Shown piece by piece: positions 25,848-35,204 of a stretch of 64,000 bases of DNA. The stretch comes from Flavobacterium chungbukense (GTDB lineage Bacteria > Bacteroidota > Bacteroidia > Flavobacteriales > Flavobacteriaceae). The position numbers were made by a program, and so were the translations under genes. The notes beneath the pieces are model-generated. The model made no database searches. It worked only from the letters and a program-made list of their open reading frames with translations, and was not told where the DNA came from. Location of the stretch: NCBI RefSeq assembly GCF_020805785.1, contig NZ_JAJGZV010000003.1, positions 372,001 to 436,000 on the forward strand, given 5' to 3'. The stretch's first letter is position 1; each line of letters begins with the position of its first letter.

Positions 25848-26729
25848 ATGAGTCAATGGGATGGTAAATCCAAAGGAACTGTTTTAGGATATAGAATATT
25901 CGTTTTTTTGATTCAGAAAGCGGGTGTCAAAGCTGCTTATGGTTTACTTTATTTTGTTGCTTCTTATTATTTTTTATTTCTAAGAAAAAGCAACAGAGCT
26001 ATTTTCTATTACTTTAAAGAAAGGCTGCAATACTCCTATTTCAAATCCAAAAAAATGGTTTTCAAAAGTTACTACACTTTTGGACAAACTATTATTGATA
26101 AAATTTCGATTTCTGCTGGTCTGCGAAATAAATTCACTTATGAATTTGACGGAATCGAAACACTCAAAAAACTGCTTGCCGAAAAAAAAGGTGGTGTTTT
26201 AATCAGTGCGCATGTTGGAAATTTTGAAATCGCCGAACATTTTTTCGGAGAAATTGATCTGGATTTTCAAATCAATTTAGTGACTACCGATTTAGAACAT
26301 TCTGCAATAAAGAATTATCTGGAAAGCGTTTCTAAAAAACCTACCGTAAAATTTATCATCATCAGAGAAGATTTATCGCATATTTTTGAGATCAATGCGG
26401 CTTTAGCCAATAACGAATTAGTGTGTTTTACAGGCGATCGTTATTTTGAAGGCACAAAATCTTTATCTGAAAATCTTTTAGGAAAAGAAGCTAACTTTCC
26501 AGCTGGTCCATTTTTAATTGCTTCAAGATTAAAAGTTCCTGTGGTTTTTGTTTATGTAATGAAAGAACCAAACCTGCATTATCATTTGTACGCAAGAGAA
26601 GCTGAAGTAAAACATCGCGATGAAAAAGCACTTTTGAAAGAATATATAAAAAGTGTCGAAAGCATCTTGAATCGCTATCCATTACAATGGTTCAATTATT
26701 TTGATTTTTGGAACGATATAAAATCATAG
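25848..26729 (+). CDS. LpxL-like lysophospholipid/ACP acyltransferase
   Basis: The 293-residue membrane-associated protein belongs to the lipid A lauroyl-acyltransferase family. It has an N-terminal hydrophobic segment (about 15-45) and the HX4E catalytic motif His122-Glu127 in SAHVGNFE. GDRYFEG and FPAGPFLIASRLKVPVVFVYVM match the family's later blocks. Adjacent to ACP and DarA/DarB genes, it may join the aryl polyene acyl group to the dialkylresorcinol hydroxyl, forming the flexirubin ester. An equivalent role has been proposed for such enzymes in these clusters; here it is inferred. Confidence 0.8.
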   Translation: MSQWDGKSKGTVLGYRIFVFLIQKAGVKAAYGLLYFVASYYFLFLRKSNRAIFYYFKERLQYSYFKSKKMVFKSYYTFGQTIIDKISISAGLRNKFTYEFDGIETLKKLLAEKKGGVLISAHVGNFEIAEHFFGEIDLDFQINLVTTDLEHSAIKNYLESVSKKPTVKFIIIREDLSHIFEINAALANNELVCFTGDRYFEGTKSLSENLLGKEANFPAGPFLIASRLKVPVVFVYVMKEPNLHYHLYAREAEVKHRDEKALLKEYIKSVESILNRYPLQWFNYFDFWNDIKS

Positions 26730-27058
26730 TTTTTTTACTGTGATAATTTTTTCGCCACAACCCGACCAATAGTGAACAGGTGAAGCAATTCACGAATTTT
26801 CACTAATCATTTGGAACTAAATTTTAGCTGTGAATTTCACCAATTTCATTAATCTGTTTTTTGTAAAATCATAACTTTTGCACGAATGATAATTTGTGAA
26901 ATTATTTGTAGTTATAATTTAAACAAAATCAGTCATCGTCACCGTATTTCGAATAATTCGTGAATTCGTGGCTAATTAAAAAACGTTGGTCGAAATAAGA
27001 AAATTCGTTTAAATAAATTTACCTATTTTTGCTAACCACCAAAGCCAGAAAACCTAAA
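26730..27058. other. Gap before darA with degenerate inverted repeats
   Basis: This 329-bp non-coding stretch contains CGCCACAACC near the left and GAATTCGTGGC near 26962-26972. Between them are several AATTCACGAATTTTCAC and GTGAATTTCACC units. It looks like decayed GCCACGAATT-type repeats. No ORF or conserved RNA was recognised; a darA promoter may lie near 27000. Confidence 0.45.
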
Positions 27059-27961
27059 ATGAAAAATGTTCTCATAATTTATTATTCTCAGTCGGGACAG
27101 CTGGAATCTATTGCACGAAATATTGCAAAACCATTTCTAAACTCAGAGGATATAAATCTCACTTTTCACGAAATACAATTAGAAAAACCATTTCCTTTTC
27201 CATGGAATAAAGATTCATTCTTTGATGCTTTTCCAGAATCTTTTTTACAGATTCCAACTGCATTAAAACCAGTTCCTGAAGAAATTTTAAATACAAAATT
27301 TGATTTGGTACTTTTTCATTATCAAGTATGGTATTTGTCTCCTTCAATTCCGATTAATTCATTTTTGAAAAGCGACGAAGCTAATAAGATATTAAATAAT
27401 ACACCTGTAATTACGATCAGCGGTTCTAGAAACATGTGGATCATGGCTCAGGAAAAAATCAAAGTTTTACTTAAAGAAGCAAACGCAGATTTGGTTGGAA
27501 ATGTAGCTTTGGTAGACCGCGTTGGAAATTTAATCAGCGTTATCACCATTGTAGAATGGATGTTTTCTGGGGTTAAGAAAAAGTATTTAGGTATTTTTCC
27601 GCTTCCAGGAGTTTCAGAAAAAGACATACAAGAATCAGATCGATTTGGAGAAATCATGTTGGATTCTTTGCAAAAAAATAATTTTACCGAATTACAGCCA
27701 AAATTAGTAAACGCTGGCGCAGTAAAAATAAGTTCATATTTAGTAACTGTTGACAAAACGGCCAATAAAATTTTTACCAAATGGTCGAACATCATTTCTA
27801 AAAATCAAAAAAACCGAAAACAGTTGCTTAAAGTATTTAATGTTTATTTATTCCTTGCGATATGGTTAATTTCACCAATAGTGTATATATTGCACCTTAT
27901 TACCTATCCGCTTAAGTTAAAATCTATAAAAAAGGAAACTCAATATTATCAGGGAGTTTAG
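27059..27961 (+). CDS. darA: DarA-type flavodoxin-like enzyme of dialkylresorcinol synthesis
   Basis: Predicted to aromatise the cyclohexanedione made by DarB into a dialkylresorcinol. The 300-residue protein starts with a flavodoxin-like fold, VLIIYYSQSGQLESIARN (4-21) being the FMN phosphate loop. FHYQVWYLSPSIPINSFL and TISGSRNMWIMAQEK follow. A hydrophobic C-terminal segment (about 260-285) suggests membrane association. The ATG at 27059 places the flavodoxin strand directly at the start. It lies 17 bp before the darB-like gene, the pairing seen in known dialkylresorcinol clusters. Confidence 0.82.
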   Translation: MKNVLIIYYSQSGQLESIARNIAKPFLNSEDINLTFHEIQLEKPFPFPWNKDSFFDAFPESFLQIPTALKPVPEEILNTKFDLVLFHYQVWYLSPSIPINSFLKSDEANKILNNTPVITISGSRNMWIMAQEKIKVLLKEANADLVGNVALVDRVGNLISVITIVEWMFSGVKKKYLGIFPLPGVSEKDIQESDRFGEIMLDSLQKNNFTELQPKLVNAGAVKISSYLVTVDKTANKIFTKWSNIISKNQKNRKQLLKVFNVYLFLAIWLISPIVYILHLITYPLKLKSIKKETQYYQGV

Positions 27962-27978
27962 AAGACGAAATTTAAATT

Positions 27979-29112
27979 ATGTTTGAAGTATATATTACAA
28001 AAGCTGCAAAATATTTGCCAAACGAAGCTGTTTCTAACGATGAAATGGAAGCCTATTTAGGTCTTATCAACGATACCGCTTCAAAAGCAAGACGTATTAT
28101 TTTGCGCAACAATAAAATTACAAGCCGATATTACGCTGTTGATAAAGATGGAAAAAGCACACACAGCAATGCCGAATTAACAAAAAATGCTATTTTACCG
28201 TTATTCGACAACGATTTTACGCCGCAAGATTTAGAAGTGCTTTCATGCGGAACTTCAACTCCAGATATTTTTCTGCCTTCGCATGCCGCGATGGTTCATG
28301 GTTTGCTAAAAAACAAATCGGTAGAATTAAACTCTTCAACTGGAGTTTGCTGCGCTGGAATGAATTCTCTTAAATTTGGTTTTCTTTCGGTACGTTCTGG
28401 AAATTCAAAAAATGCAATCTGTACAGGATCAGAAAAAGTTTCAACCTGGCTGAACGCTCAAAAATACAATCACGAAGCAGATAATTTAAAAAGTCTGGAA
28501 GAACAACCCATTATTGCTTTCAAAAAAGATTTTTTACGCTGGATGTTATCTGACGGCGCTGGTGCTTTCTTATTAGAAAACAAACCAAGAGGCCCAATTT
28601 CTCTAAAAATAGAATGGATGGAAGCTTTTTCATATGCGTACGAATTAGAAACCTGCATGTATGCTGGAGGTGATAAATTGGAAAACGGAGAAATAAAATC
28701 ATGGAGTGATTATGCGCCAGAACAATGGTTGAACGAATCTGTTTTCTCCATTAAACAAGACGTTAAACTTTTAGATGAATTTATTTTGTCAAAAGGTGCC
28801 GAAAGCATGAGAGATGCGATGGAAAAAAACAATGTCAAATCTGACGATATTACCTATTTTATTCCTCACGTTTCTTCTAACTTTTTTGTGGAAGGACTGA
28901 AAAAAGGATTAACCGAAAAAGGAATCGGAATGTCTGATGATAAATGGTTCATGAATCTTTCTCGAGTTGGAAATGTTGGTTCTGCATCAATTTATTTAGC
29001 TTTAGAAGAATTAATGAATTCAGGAAATTTGAAAAAAGGAGATAAAATTCTTTTATCAGTTCCAGAAAGCGGAAGGTTTTCTTTCGCGTATGCGTATTTA
29101 ACAGTTTGCTAA
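27979..29112 (+). CDS. darB: DarB-type ketosynthase III
   Basis: Predicted to condense two beta-keto acyl thioesters and cyclise them, forming the dialkylresorcinol precursor. The 377-residue protein has a KAS III fold with the nucleophile at Cys125 (STGVCCAGMNS), a His in YFIPHVSSNFF and the Asn region in SRVGNVGSASIY. Its stop codon overlaps the start of the next gene (TAATG). Together with the upstream darA-like gene it identifies the resorcinol half of the flexirubin molecule. Confidence 0.87.
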   Translation: MFEVYITKAAKYLPNEAVSNDEMEAYLGLINDTASKARRIILRNNKITSRYYAVDKDGKSTHSNAELTKNAILPLFDNDFTPQDLEVLSCGTSTPDIFLPSHAAMVHGLLKNKSVELNSSTGVCCAGMNSLKFGFLSVRSGNSKNAICTGSEKVSTWLNAQKYNHEADNLKSLEEQPIIAFKKDFLRWMLSDGAGAFLLENKPRGPISLKIEWMEAFSYAYELETCMYAGGDKLENGEIKSWSDYAPEQWLNESVFSIKQDVKLLDEFILSKGAESMRDAMEKNNVKSDDITYFIPHVSSNFFVEGLKKGLTEKGIGMSDDKWFMNLSRVGNVGSASIYLALEELMNSGNLKKGDKILLSVPESGRFSFAYAYLTVC

Positions 29113-29543
29113 TGGAAACAATGGCGCTTTTAGAAAAAGAAATGGTCGAAAATTTACTGCCTCAAAAGTTTCCTTTTGTGATGGTCGATGCTATGCATTC
29201 TTATACCGAAACTTCTTTGGTTTCTGGATTAAAAATTCAGCAGGATAATATTTTCTTAAAAAACGATATTTTTCTAGAAGCAGGTTTAATCGAACACATG
29301 GCACAGTCTGTCGCGTTGCATACGGGATATCAATATTTTTTAAGAAACGAAACTGCTCCAACGGGTTATATTGGTTCTATTAAAGAAATTGAAATTAAAA
29401 ATTTGCCGAAATTAAATGACAATATTCAGTCTGAAGTAACTATTTTACAGGAATTTGCTGGAATCACTTTAGTGAATATCGTAACAACATTAAATAACGA
29501 AGAAATTGCAAACGGACAAATGAAAACCGTTTTAGCCAAATAA
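29112..29543 (+). CDS. Hotdog-fold dehydratase-like protein lacking the FabZ His loop
   Basis: A 143-residue hotdog protein aligned with FabZ-type 3-hydroxyacyl-ACP dehydratases: LLPQKFPFVMVD matches the FabZ N-terminus and EAGLIEHMAQ matches LEAMAQ with its catalytic Glu. The GHFPGxP loop with the catalytic His is absent, the sequence passing directly from KNDIF to LEAG. It may therefore need a partner subunit, as for ApeI/ApeP-type pairs in aryl-polyene clusters. The ATG at 29112 overlaps the darB stop. A similar protein follows after 3 bp. Confidence 0.75.
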   Translation: METMALLEKEMVENLLPQKFPFVMVDAMHSYTETSLVSGLKIQQDNIFLKNDIFLEAGLIEHMAQSVALHTGYQYFLRNETAPTGYIGSIKEIEIKNLPKLNDNIQSEVTILQEFAGITLVNIVTTLNNEEIANGQMKTVLAK

Positions 29544-29546
29544 TAT

Positions 29547-30014
29547 ATGATTTTGAATAAGGGAGTTGACATACAAAATTATTTGCCGCACCGAGCACCA
29601 ATGCTTATGGTTGATTTAATTTTGGATATCGATGCCAACTTTGTAGAAACCATTTTTTTGATAAAAGAAGACAATATTTTTGTACAAAATAATGTTTTTA
29701 TTGAAGCAGGTTTAATTGAAAACACGGCGCAGACTTGTTCGTCTATTGTTGGAAAAAAATATTTTTTTGACGAAGACGGAACAGAAAATGAGAACGTAAA
29801 TGTAATTGGATTTATCAGTGCCTTAAAAAATGTAAAAATTCACTCGTTGCCAAAAGTTGGCGATACCATAATTACCAAAGCAAATTTAGTTTCAAAATTT
29901 GCTGGTGACGATTACACTTTATGCACGATGAGCTGTAACAGTTCTGTTGAAGACCAAATACTCTTAGAATGCGAAATTAATTTGTTCATTCAAAAAACAG
30001 TTTCGGTTTCGTAA
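29547..30014 (+). CDS. Second hotdog-fold dehydratase-like protein lacking the FabZ His loop
   Basis: A 155-residue paralogue of the preceding protein. YLPHRAPMLMVDLIL corresponds to the FabZ N-terminal block and FIEAGLIENTAQ to the glutamate-bearing helix. The GHFPG loop is again missing. An insertion, FFDEDGTENENVNV, lies near residues 72-85. The tandem arrangement suggests that the two act as a hetero-oligomer or on different chain lengths. A catalytic role as dehydratase or thioesterase is likely but not shown. Confidence 0.7.
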   Translation: MILNKGVDIQNYLPHRAPMLMVDLILDIDANFVETIFLIKEDNIFVQNNVFIEAGLIENTAQTCSSIVGKKYFFDEDGTENENVNVIGFISALKNVKIHSLPKVGDTIITKANLVSKFAGDDYTLCTMSCNSSVEDQILLECEINLFIQKTVSVS

Positions 30015-30042
30015 TAATTCCACTTGAAAATATAACTAGGTA

Positions 30043-30447
30043 ATGGAAAAAGATAATGTACCTCAGGATAAAAGCAACTTAACTAAAAACAACGTTAAAG
30101 AGCTTTTGTACGCTACAGATGAAAATGGCAATTACACCACAACCTTAAGCACCGGCTGGGAACCAAAAACAATCGCGCTTTCTAATTCTATAGACGAAAT
30201 AAACGAACGTATTGCCGAAGCCAAACAACAAGTCTTAAATGGCGAAGTAAGTCCGATTGTGTATTTTATGGAAGTCAATAAAATGGATCTTACCATTTTA
30301 GCAAGTTATGTAGGATTTTGGAAATGGCGTGTAAAAAGACATTTTAAACCTAGTGTTTTTGCGACATTAAGCGACAAAATTTTACAGAAATACGCCAATA
30401 CTTTTGAAATTTCAATTGAAGAATTAAAAAATAGCATTACCAAATAA
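30043..30447 (+). CDS. Small conserved protein of the pigment locus, function unknown
   Basis: A 134-residue cytoplasmic protein with no signal or membrane segment. The C-terminal half (about 65-134) is helical, and YFMEVNKMDLTILASYVGFWKWRVKRHF could form a helix-turn-helix-like unit, but no clear family was recognised. Its stop codon overlaps the ATG of the BtrH-type gene (TAATG), so coordinated function with that protein is likely. It could be a regulator or an accessory factor. Confidence 0.6.
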   Translation: MEKDNVPQDKSNLTKNNVKELLYATDENGNYTTTLSTGWEPKTIALSNSIDEINERIAEAKQQVLNGEVSPIVYFMEVNKMDLTILASYVGFWKWRVKRHFKPSVFATLSDKILQKYANTFEISIEELKNSITK

Positions 30448-31445
30448 TGGAATTAACTTTCACACATCATCAGTCTGCTCATTGCGAGAATGGAGTAGCG
30501 TCGAATCTGCTAAAAAATAGTGGACTAAACATCAGCGAACCGATGGTTTTTGGTATTGGCTCAGGATTATTTTTTGTATATCTGCCTTTTATAAAAGTCA
30601 ATTATGCTCCAGCAATTAGTTACAGAACTTTGCCTGGACAGATTTTTAATAAGGTTGCCACTCGTTTAAATTTAAAAATAAAAAGACAAAAATTTTCTTC
30701 TGTTTCAAATGCAACTAAAGCATTAGACGAAAATTTAAAAAATAATATTCCAACAGGATTACAAGTTGGGGTTTACAATTTAAGTTATTTTCCAGATGAA
30801 TATCGTTTTCATTTCAACGCACACAATTTAGTGGTTTACGGAAAAACTGAAACTGATTATTTAGTGAGCGATCCAGTTATGGAAACCGTTACAACTTTAA
30901 TGCACGAAGAATTAGACAAAGTTCGTTTTGCCAAAGGTGCTTTTGCGCCGCGCGGACAAATGTATTATCCAATTCAGGTTCCTTCAAATGTCGATTTGAA
31001 AAGTGCCATTATTAAAGGAATAAAAAATACGTGTCGTGATATGTTGGCGCCAATGCCGATTGTTGGCGTTCGCGGAATCAAATTTGTTTCGAAACAAATT
31101 AGAAAATGGCCGATAAAACACGGAACTAAAAAAGCCAATCATTATTTGGCGCAAATGGTTCGTATGCAGGAAGAAATTGGAACTGGAGGCGGTGGTTTCC
31201 GCTTTATTTATGCGGCATTTTTACAAGAAGCTTCGGTTATTTTAGGTAATGAAGAACTGAAAGAACTTTCTAAAGAAATGACAAAAATTGGCGATTCATG
31301 GCGTGATTTTGCTGTTGAAGCTTCACGAATTTACAAAAATAGAAGTGCCAAAGAAGATGCTTACAACACTATTGCCGATGAACTTTTGGACATTGCCAAT
31401 AGAGAAGAAATCTTTTTCAAAAAACTAAAAAAAGCGATTAGCTAA
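30447..31445 (+). CDS. BtrH N-terminal domain protein, probable acyltransferase
   Basis: The 332-residue protein begins HHQSAHCENGVASNLL, the Cys/His-bearing start of the BtrH N-terminal domain. FHFNAHNLVVYGKTE contributes a further conserved His-Asn pair. In butirosin synthesis BtrH transfers an acyl group from a carrier protein to an amine, so here it might release or transfer an ACP-bound pigment chain. It lies between a small unknown gene and an ABC exporter pair. Cytoplasmic; substrate unknown. Confidence 0.72.
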   Translation: MELTFTHHQSAHCENGVASNLLKNSGLNISEPMVFGIGSGLFFVYLPFIKVNYAPAISYRTLPGQIFNKVATRLNLKIKRQKFSSVSNATKALDENLKNNIPTGLQVGVYNLSYFPDEYRFHFNAHNLVVYGKTETDYLVSDPVMETVTTLMHEELDKVRFAKGAFAPRGQMYYPIQVPSNVDLKSAIIKGIKNTCRDMLAPMPIVGVRGIKFVSKQIRKWPIKHGTKKANHYLAQMVRMQEEIGTGGGGFRFIYAAFLQEASVILGNEELKELSKEMTKIGDSWRDFAVEASRIYKNRSAKEDAYNTIADELLDIANREEIFFKKLKKAIS

Positions 31446-31453
31446 ACTATATT

Positions 31454-32206
31454 TTGCAGTCTATCATTCAAATAGAATCCCTTTCGAAAAAGTACAAAAA
31501 TGCAGAAATGTATTCTTTGAACAACGTTTCGCTAAACATAAATGAAGGTCAGATTTTTGGTTTATTAGGTCCAAACGGCGCTGGAAAAACAACTTTAATT
31601 TCCATGCTTTGCGGATTGGTAAAGCCAACTTCTGGACATTTTTCAATTGATGGTTTAGATTATCAGCATCAGGCTTCAAAAATTAAAAAAATAATAGGCG
31701 TTGTTCCTCAGGAATATGCGTTATATCCGACTTTGACCGCAAGAGAAAATCTGCATTATTTTGGAAGCATGTATGGTTTGAAAGGTTCTGATTTAAAAGA
31801 GAAAGTAATTGAAGCTTTGGATCTTTTGGGTTTATTGAAATTTGCCGATAAACAAGTTCAGACTTTTTCTGGCGGAATGAAACGCCGTGTTAATCTTATC
31901 GCTGGAATTCTGCACCAACCAAAAGTGTTATTTTTAGATGAACCAACGGTTGGCGTCGATGTGCATTCTAAAGCTGCGATTATCGATTATCTGAAAGTTT
32001 TAAACCAAAACGGAACAACCATTATTTACACCTCACATCATTTGGCTGAAGCCGAAGATTTCTGTACACAAATCGCTATTTTAGATCAGGGGCAGATTTA
32101 TGCACAAGATACTCCATCGGCATTAATTGAAGCTACAAAAGATGCTCGAAATCTCGAAGATGTTTTTATTTCATTAACCGGAAAAGCGTTGAGAGATGAT
32201 ATATAA
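31454..32206 (+). CDS. ABC transporter ATP-binding protein, TTG start
   Basis: A 250-residue ATPase energising an exporter. It has Walker A GPNGAGKTT, signature FSGGMKRR, Walker B VLFLDEPTVG and the switch His in YTSHHLAEAED. Translation appears to begin at TTG (31454), because no ATG precedes the conserved IIQIESLSKKY strand. The permease gene overlaps it by 11 bp. The pair resembles ABC-2 drug or lipid exporters and probably moves pigment or a precursor across the inner membrane. Confidence 0.9.
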   Translation: MQSIIQIESLSKKYKNAEMYSLNNVSLNINEGQIFGLLGPNGAGKTTLISMLCGLVKPTSGHFSIDGLDYQHQASKIKKIIGVVPQEYALYPTLTARENLHYFGSMYGLKGSDLKEKVIEALDLLGLLKFADKQVQTFSGGMKRRVNLIAGILHQPKVLFLDEPTVGVDVHSKAAIIDYLKVLNQNGTTIIYTSHHLAEAEDFCTQIAILDQGQIYAQDTPSALIEATKDARNLEDVFISLTGKALRDDI

Positions 32207-33479
32207 AATTTGGATGTCGGTGGTAAAAGAATTTCTTTTGCTAAAAAGAGATTTAGGCGGATTGATTATATTATTTATCATGCCTTTGGTTTTGGTAATT
32301 ACCGTGACTTTAATTCAGGACAGCACTTTTAAAGCTGTAACCGATTCTAAAATTCAGATTCTTATTGTGGATAACGACAAAGGTTCTGTTGCAAAAACGG
32401 TTTTTGAAAATTTAGAAAAAAGTAATCTGTTTACTGTTGTAACTAAAATTGACAATAAGCCAGTTACAGAAGAAATTGCCAAAGAAAATGTTTACAAAGG
32501 AAAATTTCAATTGGCAATTGTAATTCCAGAAAACCTAAGTTCCGATTTACAGGCAAAAGTAGATCAGAATGTAGAAAAGATTGTGAGCAATTTAGGTTTG
32601 ACAGATAGCACTGCAACAGCAGAACCTCAACGCATTATAAAAGAAAAAGAAGTAAAACTGTATTTTGATCCAGCGGTTCAGATGAGTTTTAAAAATGCGG
32701 TCATGAGTTCGATTGACAAAATGATTTCGCAAATTGAAACCAAATCGATTTACAGTACTTTTCAAAAGCAATTGGGAGAAGAAACAATCGATTTTGAACA
32801 GAAAAATTTCATCAGTTTTAAAGAAATAATTCCGAAGATTAATAACAAAGAAGTTCGGCCAAACTCGACGCAACACAACGTTCCGGCGTGGACGCTTTTT
32901 GCGATCTTTTTTATTGTAATTCCGTTATCGATCAATATTGTAAAAGAAAAATCACAAGGAACTTTTGTTCGATTAAGAACCAATCCGGTTTCTAATTTGG
33001 TTGTAATTATTGGAAAAACCATCACCTACTCTATCATTTGTATGATTCAGTTTTATATGATGGTTGCCGTTGCGGTATTCTTATTTCCATCTATCGGATT
33101 GCCTTCTTTAAATATTGAAGGACATTTATTGATGATGAGTGTTGTCGCTTTATTTTCAGGTTTTGCCGCTATTGGTTTCGGAATCCTATTAGGAACTGTT
33201 GCAAGCACACAAGAACAATCTGCTCCTTTTGGCGCAACAAGTGTTATCATTTTAGCTGCCGTTGGAGGTGTTTGGGTTCCTGTTTTTGCGATGCCGAAAA
33301 TCATGCAGTTTATCGCAAAATCTTCTCCAATGAATTGGGGATTGGAAGCTTTTTACGATGTTTTATTGCGCAGTGTTTCTTTCCTAGAAATCATTCCAGA
33401 AATAAGTTTATTATTTTTGTTTTTCATTATTACAACTTCGATCGCATTATTTTATGATAAAAAGAAAAGAGCAGTTTAA
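32196..33479 (+). CDS. ABC-2 type transporter permease
   Basis: The 427-residue inner-membrane protein has one N-terminal helix (about 22-42), a large periplasmic domain (about 45-230) and five or six C-terminal helices starting at PAWTLFAIFFIVIPLSINIV, the usual ABC-2 exporter layout. QGTFVRLRTNPVS is typical of the family. It overlaps both the ATPase gene upstream and the thioesterase gene downstream (26 bp), implying one operon. Flexirubins reside in the outer membrane, so export of pigment is a reasonable inference. Confidence 0.87.
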   Translation: MIYKIWMSVVKEFLLLKRDLGGLIILFIMPLVLVITVTLIQDSTFKAVTDSKIQILIVDNDKGSVAKTVFENLEKSNLFTVVTKIDNKPVTEEIAKENVYKGKFQLAIVIPENLSSDLQAKVDQNVEKIVSNLGLTDSTATAEPQRIIKEKEVKLYFDPAVQMSFKNAVMSSIDKMISQIETKSIYSTFQKQLGEETIDFEQKNFISFKEIIPKINNKEVRPNSTQHNVPAWTLFAIFFIVIPLSINIVKEKSQGTFVRLRTNPVSNLVVIIGKTITYSIICMIQFYMMVAVAVFLFPSIGLPSLNIEGHLLMMSVVALFSGFAAIGFGILLGTVASTQEQSAPFGATSVIILAAVGGVWVPVFAMPKIMQFIAKSSPMNWGLEAFYDVLLRSVSFLEIIPEISLLFLFFIITTSIALFYDKKKRAV

Positions 33480-33903
33480 CGAGGCTACAGACTTGACCGT
33501 TTCACACGAAATCAGAATTCGTTTTAACGAAACAGATCCGCTTGGAATTGTTTGGCATGGCAATTATATTACCTATTTCGAAGATGGACGTGAAGCTTTT
33601 GGACGTCAGCACGGACTTACGTATTTGGATATTGCGGCAACAGGCTACACAACGCCAATTGTAAAATCGACCTGCGAACATAAATTGTCTTTACGTTATG
33701 GCGATGTTGTGACCATTGAAACAACGGTTGTAGACACACCCGCAGCCAAAATGATTTATCGTTTTAAAATTATTGATGAAAAAGGAGAAGTTGCCTGCAC
33801 GGGAGAAACAACTCAGGTTTTTTTAGATAAAGAAGGAAATTTAATGCTGACGAATCCACCTTTTTATGAAGAATGGAAAAGGAAAGTTGGGTTATTAAAA
33901 TAA
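33454..33903 (+). CDS. Acyl-CoA/ACP thioesterase, 4HBT (YbgC-like)
   Basis: A 149-residue hotdog protein with RIRFNETDPLGIVWHGNYITYFEDGREAF split over the start of the fold. This carries the catalytic Asp and the Gly-Ile-Val-x-His block of 4-hydroxybenzoyl-CoA-type thioesterases. It may release finished acyl chains or edit stalled intermediates from the carrier proteins. It begins inside the permease gene. A 160-bp gap of repeat sequence follows. Confidence 0.85.
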   Translation: MIKRKEQFNEATDLTVSHEIRIRFNETDPLGIVWHGNYITYFEDGREAFGRQHGLTYLDIAATGYTTPIVKSTCEHKLSLRYGDVVTIETTVVDTPAAKMIYRFKIIDEKGEVACTGETTQVFLDKEGNLMLTNPPFYEEWKRKVGLLK

Positions 33904-34063
33904 AACACGGATTTCACGAATTTGCACGAATTAAAAATAATAAAATCTGTATAATCTGCTTAAATCTGCAGAATCTACGTGAAACCTTTTTTCAGACAAA
34001 GCTTAAAATAAAACATACCTACAAGGTTTTGAAAACCTTGCAGGAGAAATCGAGAATCATACA
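33904..34063. repeat. Repeat-filled gap, including an AAGGTTTT hairpin
   Basis: This gap carries CACGGATTTCACGAATTTGCACGAATT and AATCTGC/GCAGAATC units, followed by a compact hairpin at 34018-34044 (CAAGGTTTT and AAAACCTTG around one G, with CCT/AGG outer pairs). It may mark an operon break before the next ketosynthase gene. Confidence 0.5.
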
Positions 34064-35203
34064 ATGTTAAAAGAAATATACATAACAAAAACGAATTGTA
34101 TCACGCCTTTAGGATTTGATGTTGAATCAAATGTTGAAGCGATTCTTCGTGGAGATTCTGGCATTCAGCTTCACAATGACATTTCTTTAATGCCAAATTC
34201 ATTTTATGCTTCCATTATTTCAAATGAAAAAATAAACAGTGCTTTTGCAAAAATCAGCACTGAAACAAAATATTCCCGCTTAGAGAGAATGATGATTTTG
34301 GCTTTAGAGCCGATTATCAAAAATTCAGGAGTTGAATTAAATTCAAAAACCGCTTTTATACTTTCTACCACAAAAGGGAATGTCACAGCTCTAGCAAATG
34401 ATTCTGAAGAAAGTTTTAATAACGCACATTTAGATGTTTTAGCCAAAAACGTTGCCGATTTTTTCAAATTTCAAACAAAACCAATTGTAGTTTCAAATGC
34501 CTGTGTTTCTGGAATTTTAGCCGTTTCTATTGCCAAAAGAATGATTCAATCTGAACTTTACGAAAATGTTTTTGTGGTGGCTGGCGACGAAGTTTCAGAA
34601 TTTGTTTTGTCTGGTTTTAATGCTTTTCAAGCCATGAGCGATCTGCCTTGTAAACCGTATTCTAAAAACAGAACCGGAGTAAGTTTAGGCGAAGCAACAG
34701 CTGCCGTTTTAGTTTCGGCGGAAGCCAAAAACGCCAAAATAAAAGTGATCGGCGACAGTTCTATAAACGATGCGAATCATATTTCTGGTCCGTCAAGAAC
34801 AGGTGAAGGTTTGTTTAGAAGTATTCAAAATGCTTTGAAAGAAGCACAAATTGAAGCGGATAAATTAGATTATATTTCAGCGCACGGAACTGCAACTCTT
34901 TATAACGATGAAATGGAAGCGATTGCTTTAAATCGTTTGTGTTTAAAAAATGTTCCTATTAATAGTTTAAAAGGATTTTACGGTCATACATTAGGCGCTT
35001 CAGGATTATTAGAAACCGTAATTGCGATTGAATCTGCGAATAGAAATATGCTTTTTGAATCGAGAGGGTTTGATGAAAGTGGTGTTAGCGAATCAATAAA
35101 TGTGATTGAGAAAAATGAAGAGGCAACTATTGATTATTTTTTAAAAACGGCTTCTGGATTTGGAGGTTGTAATACGGCTGTTGTTTTTGAGAAAATAAAA
35201 TGA
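34064..35203 (+). CDS. Beta-ketoacyl synthase (KAS I/II type), second copy
   Basis: The 379-residue protein retains all catalytic positions: Cys147 in VSNACVSGILAV, a His in SAHGTATLYNDE and a His in GFYGHTLGASG. It is shorter than the ketosynthase at 24365 and clearly diverged from it. It may work on a different chain type or initiate on coumaroyl-ACP. The next gene downstream (RhuM) starts 2 bp after the stop but is unrelated in function. Confidence 0.85.
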   Translation: MLKEIYITKTNCITPLGFDVESNVEAILRGDSGIQLHNDISLMPNSFYASIISNEKINSAFAKISTETKYSRLERMMILALEPIIKNSGVELNSKTAFILSTTKGNVTALANDSEESFNNAHLDVLAKNVADFFKFQTKPIVVSNACVSGILAVSIAKRMIQSELYENVFVVAGDEVSEFVLSGFNAFQAMSDLPCKPYSKNRTGVSLGEATAAVLVSAEAKNAKIKVIGDSSINDANHISGPSRTGEGLFRSIQNALKEAQIEADKLDYISAHGTATLYNDEMEAIALNRLCLKNVPINSLKGFYGHTLGASGLLETVIAIESANRNMLFESRGFDESGVSESINVIEKNEEATIDYFLKTASGFGGCNTAVVFEKIK

Positions 35204-35204
35204 A

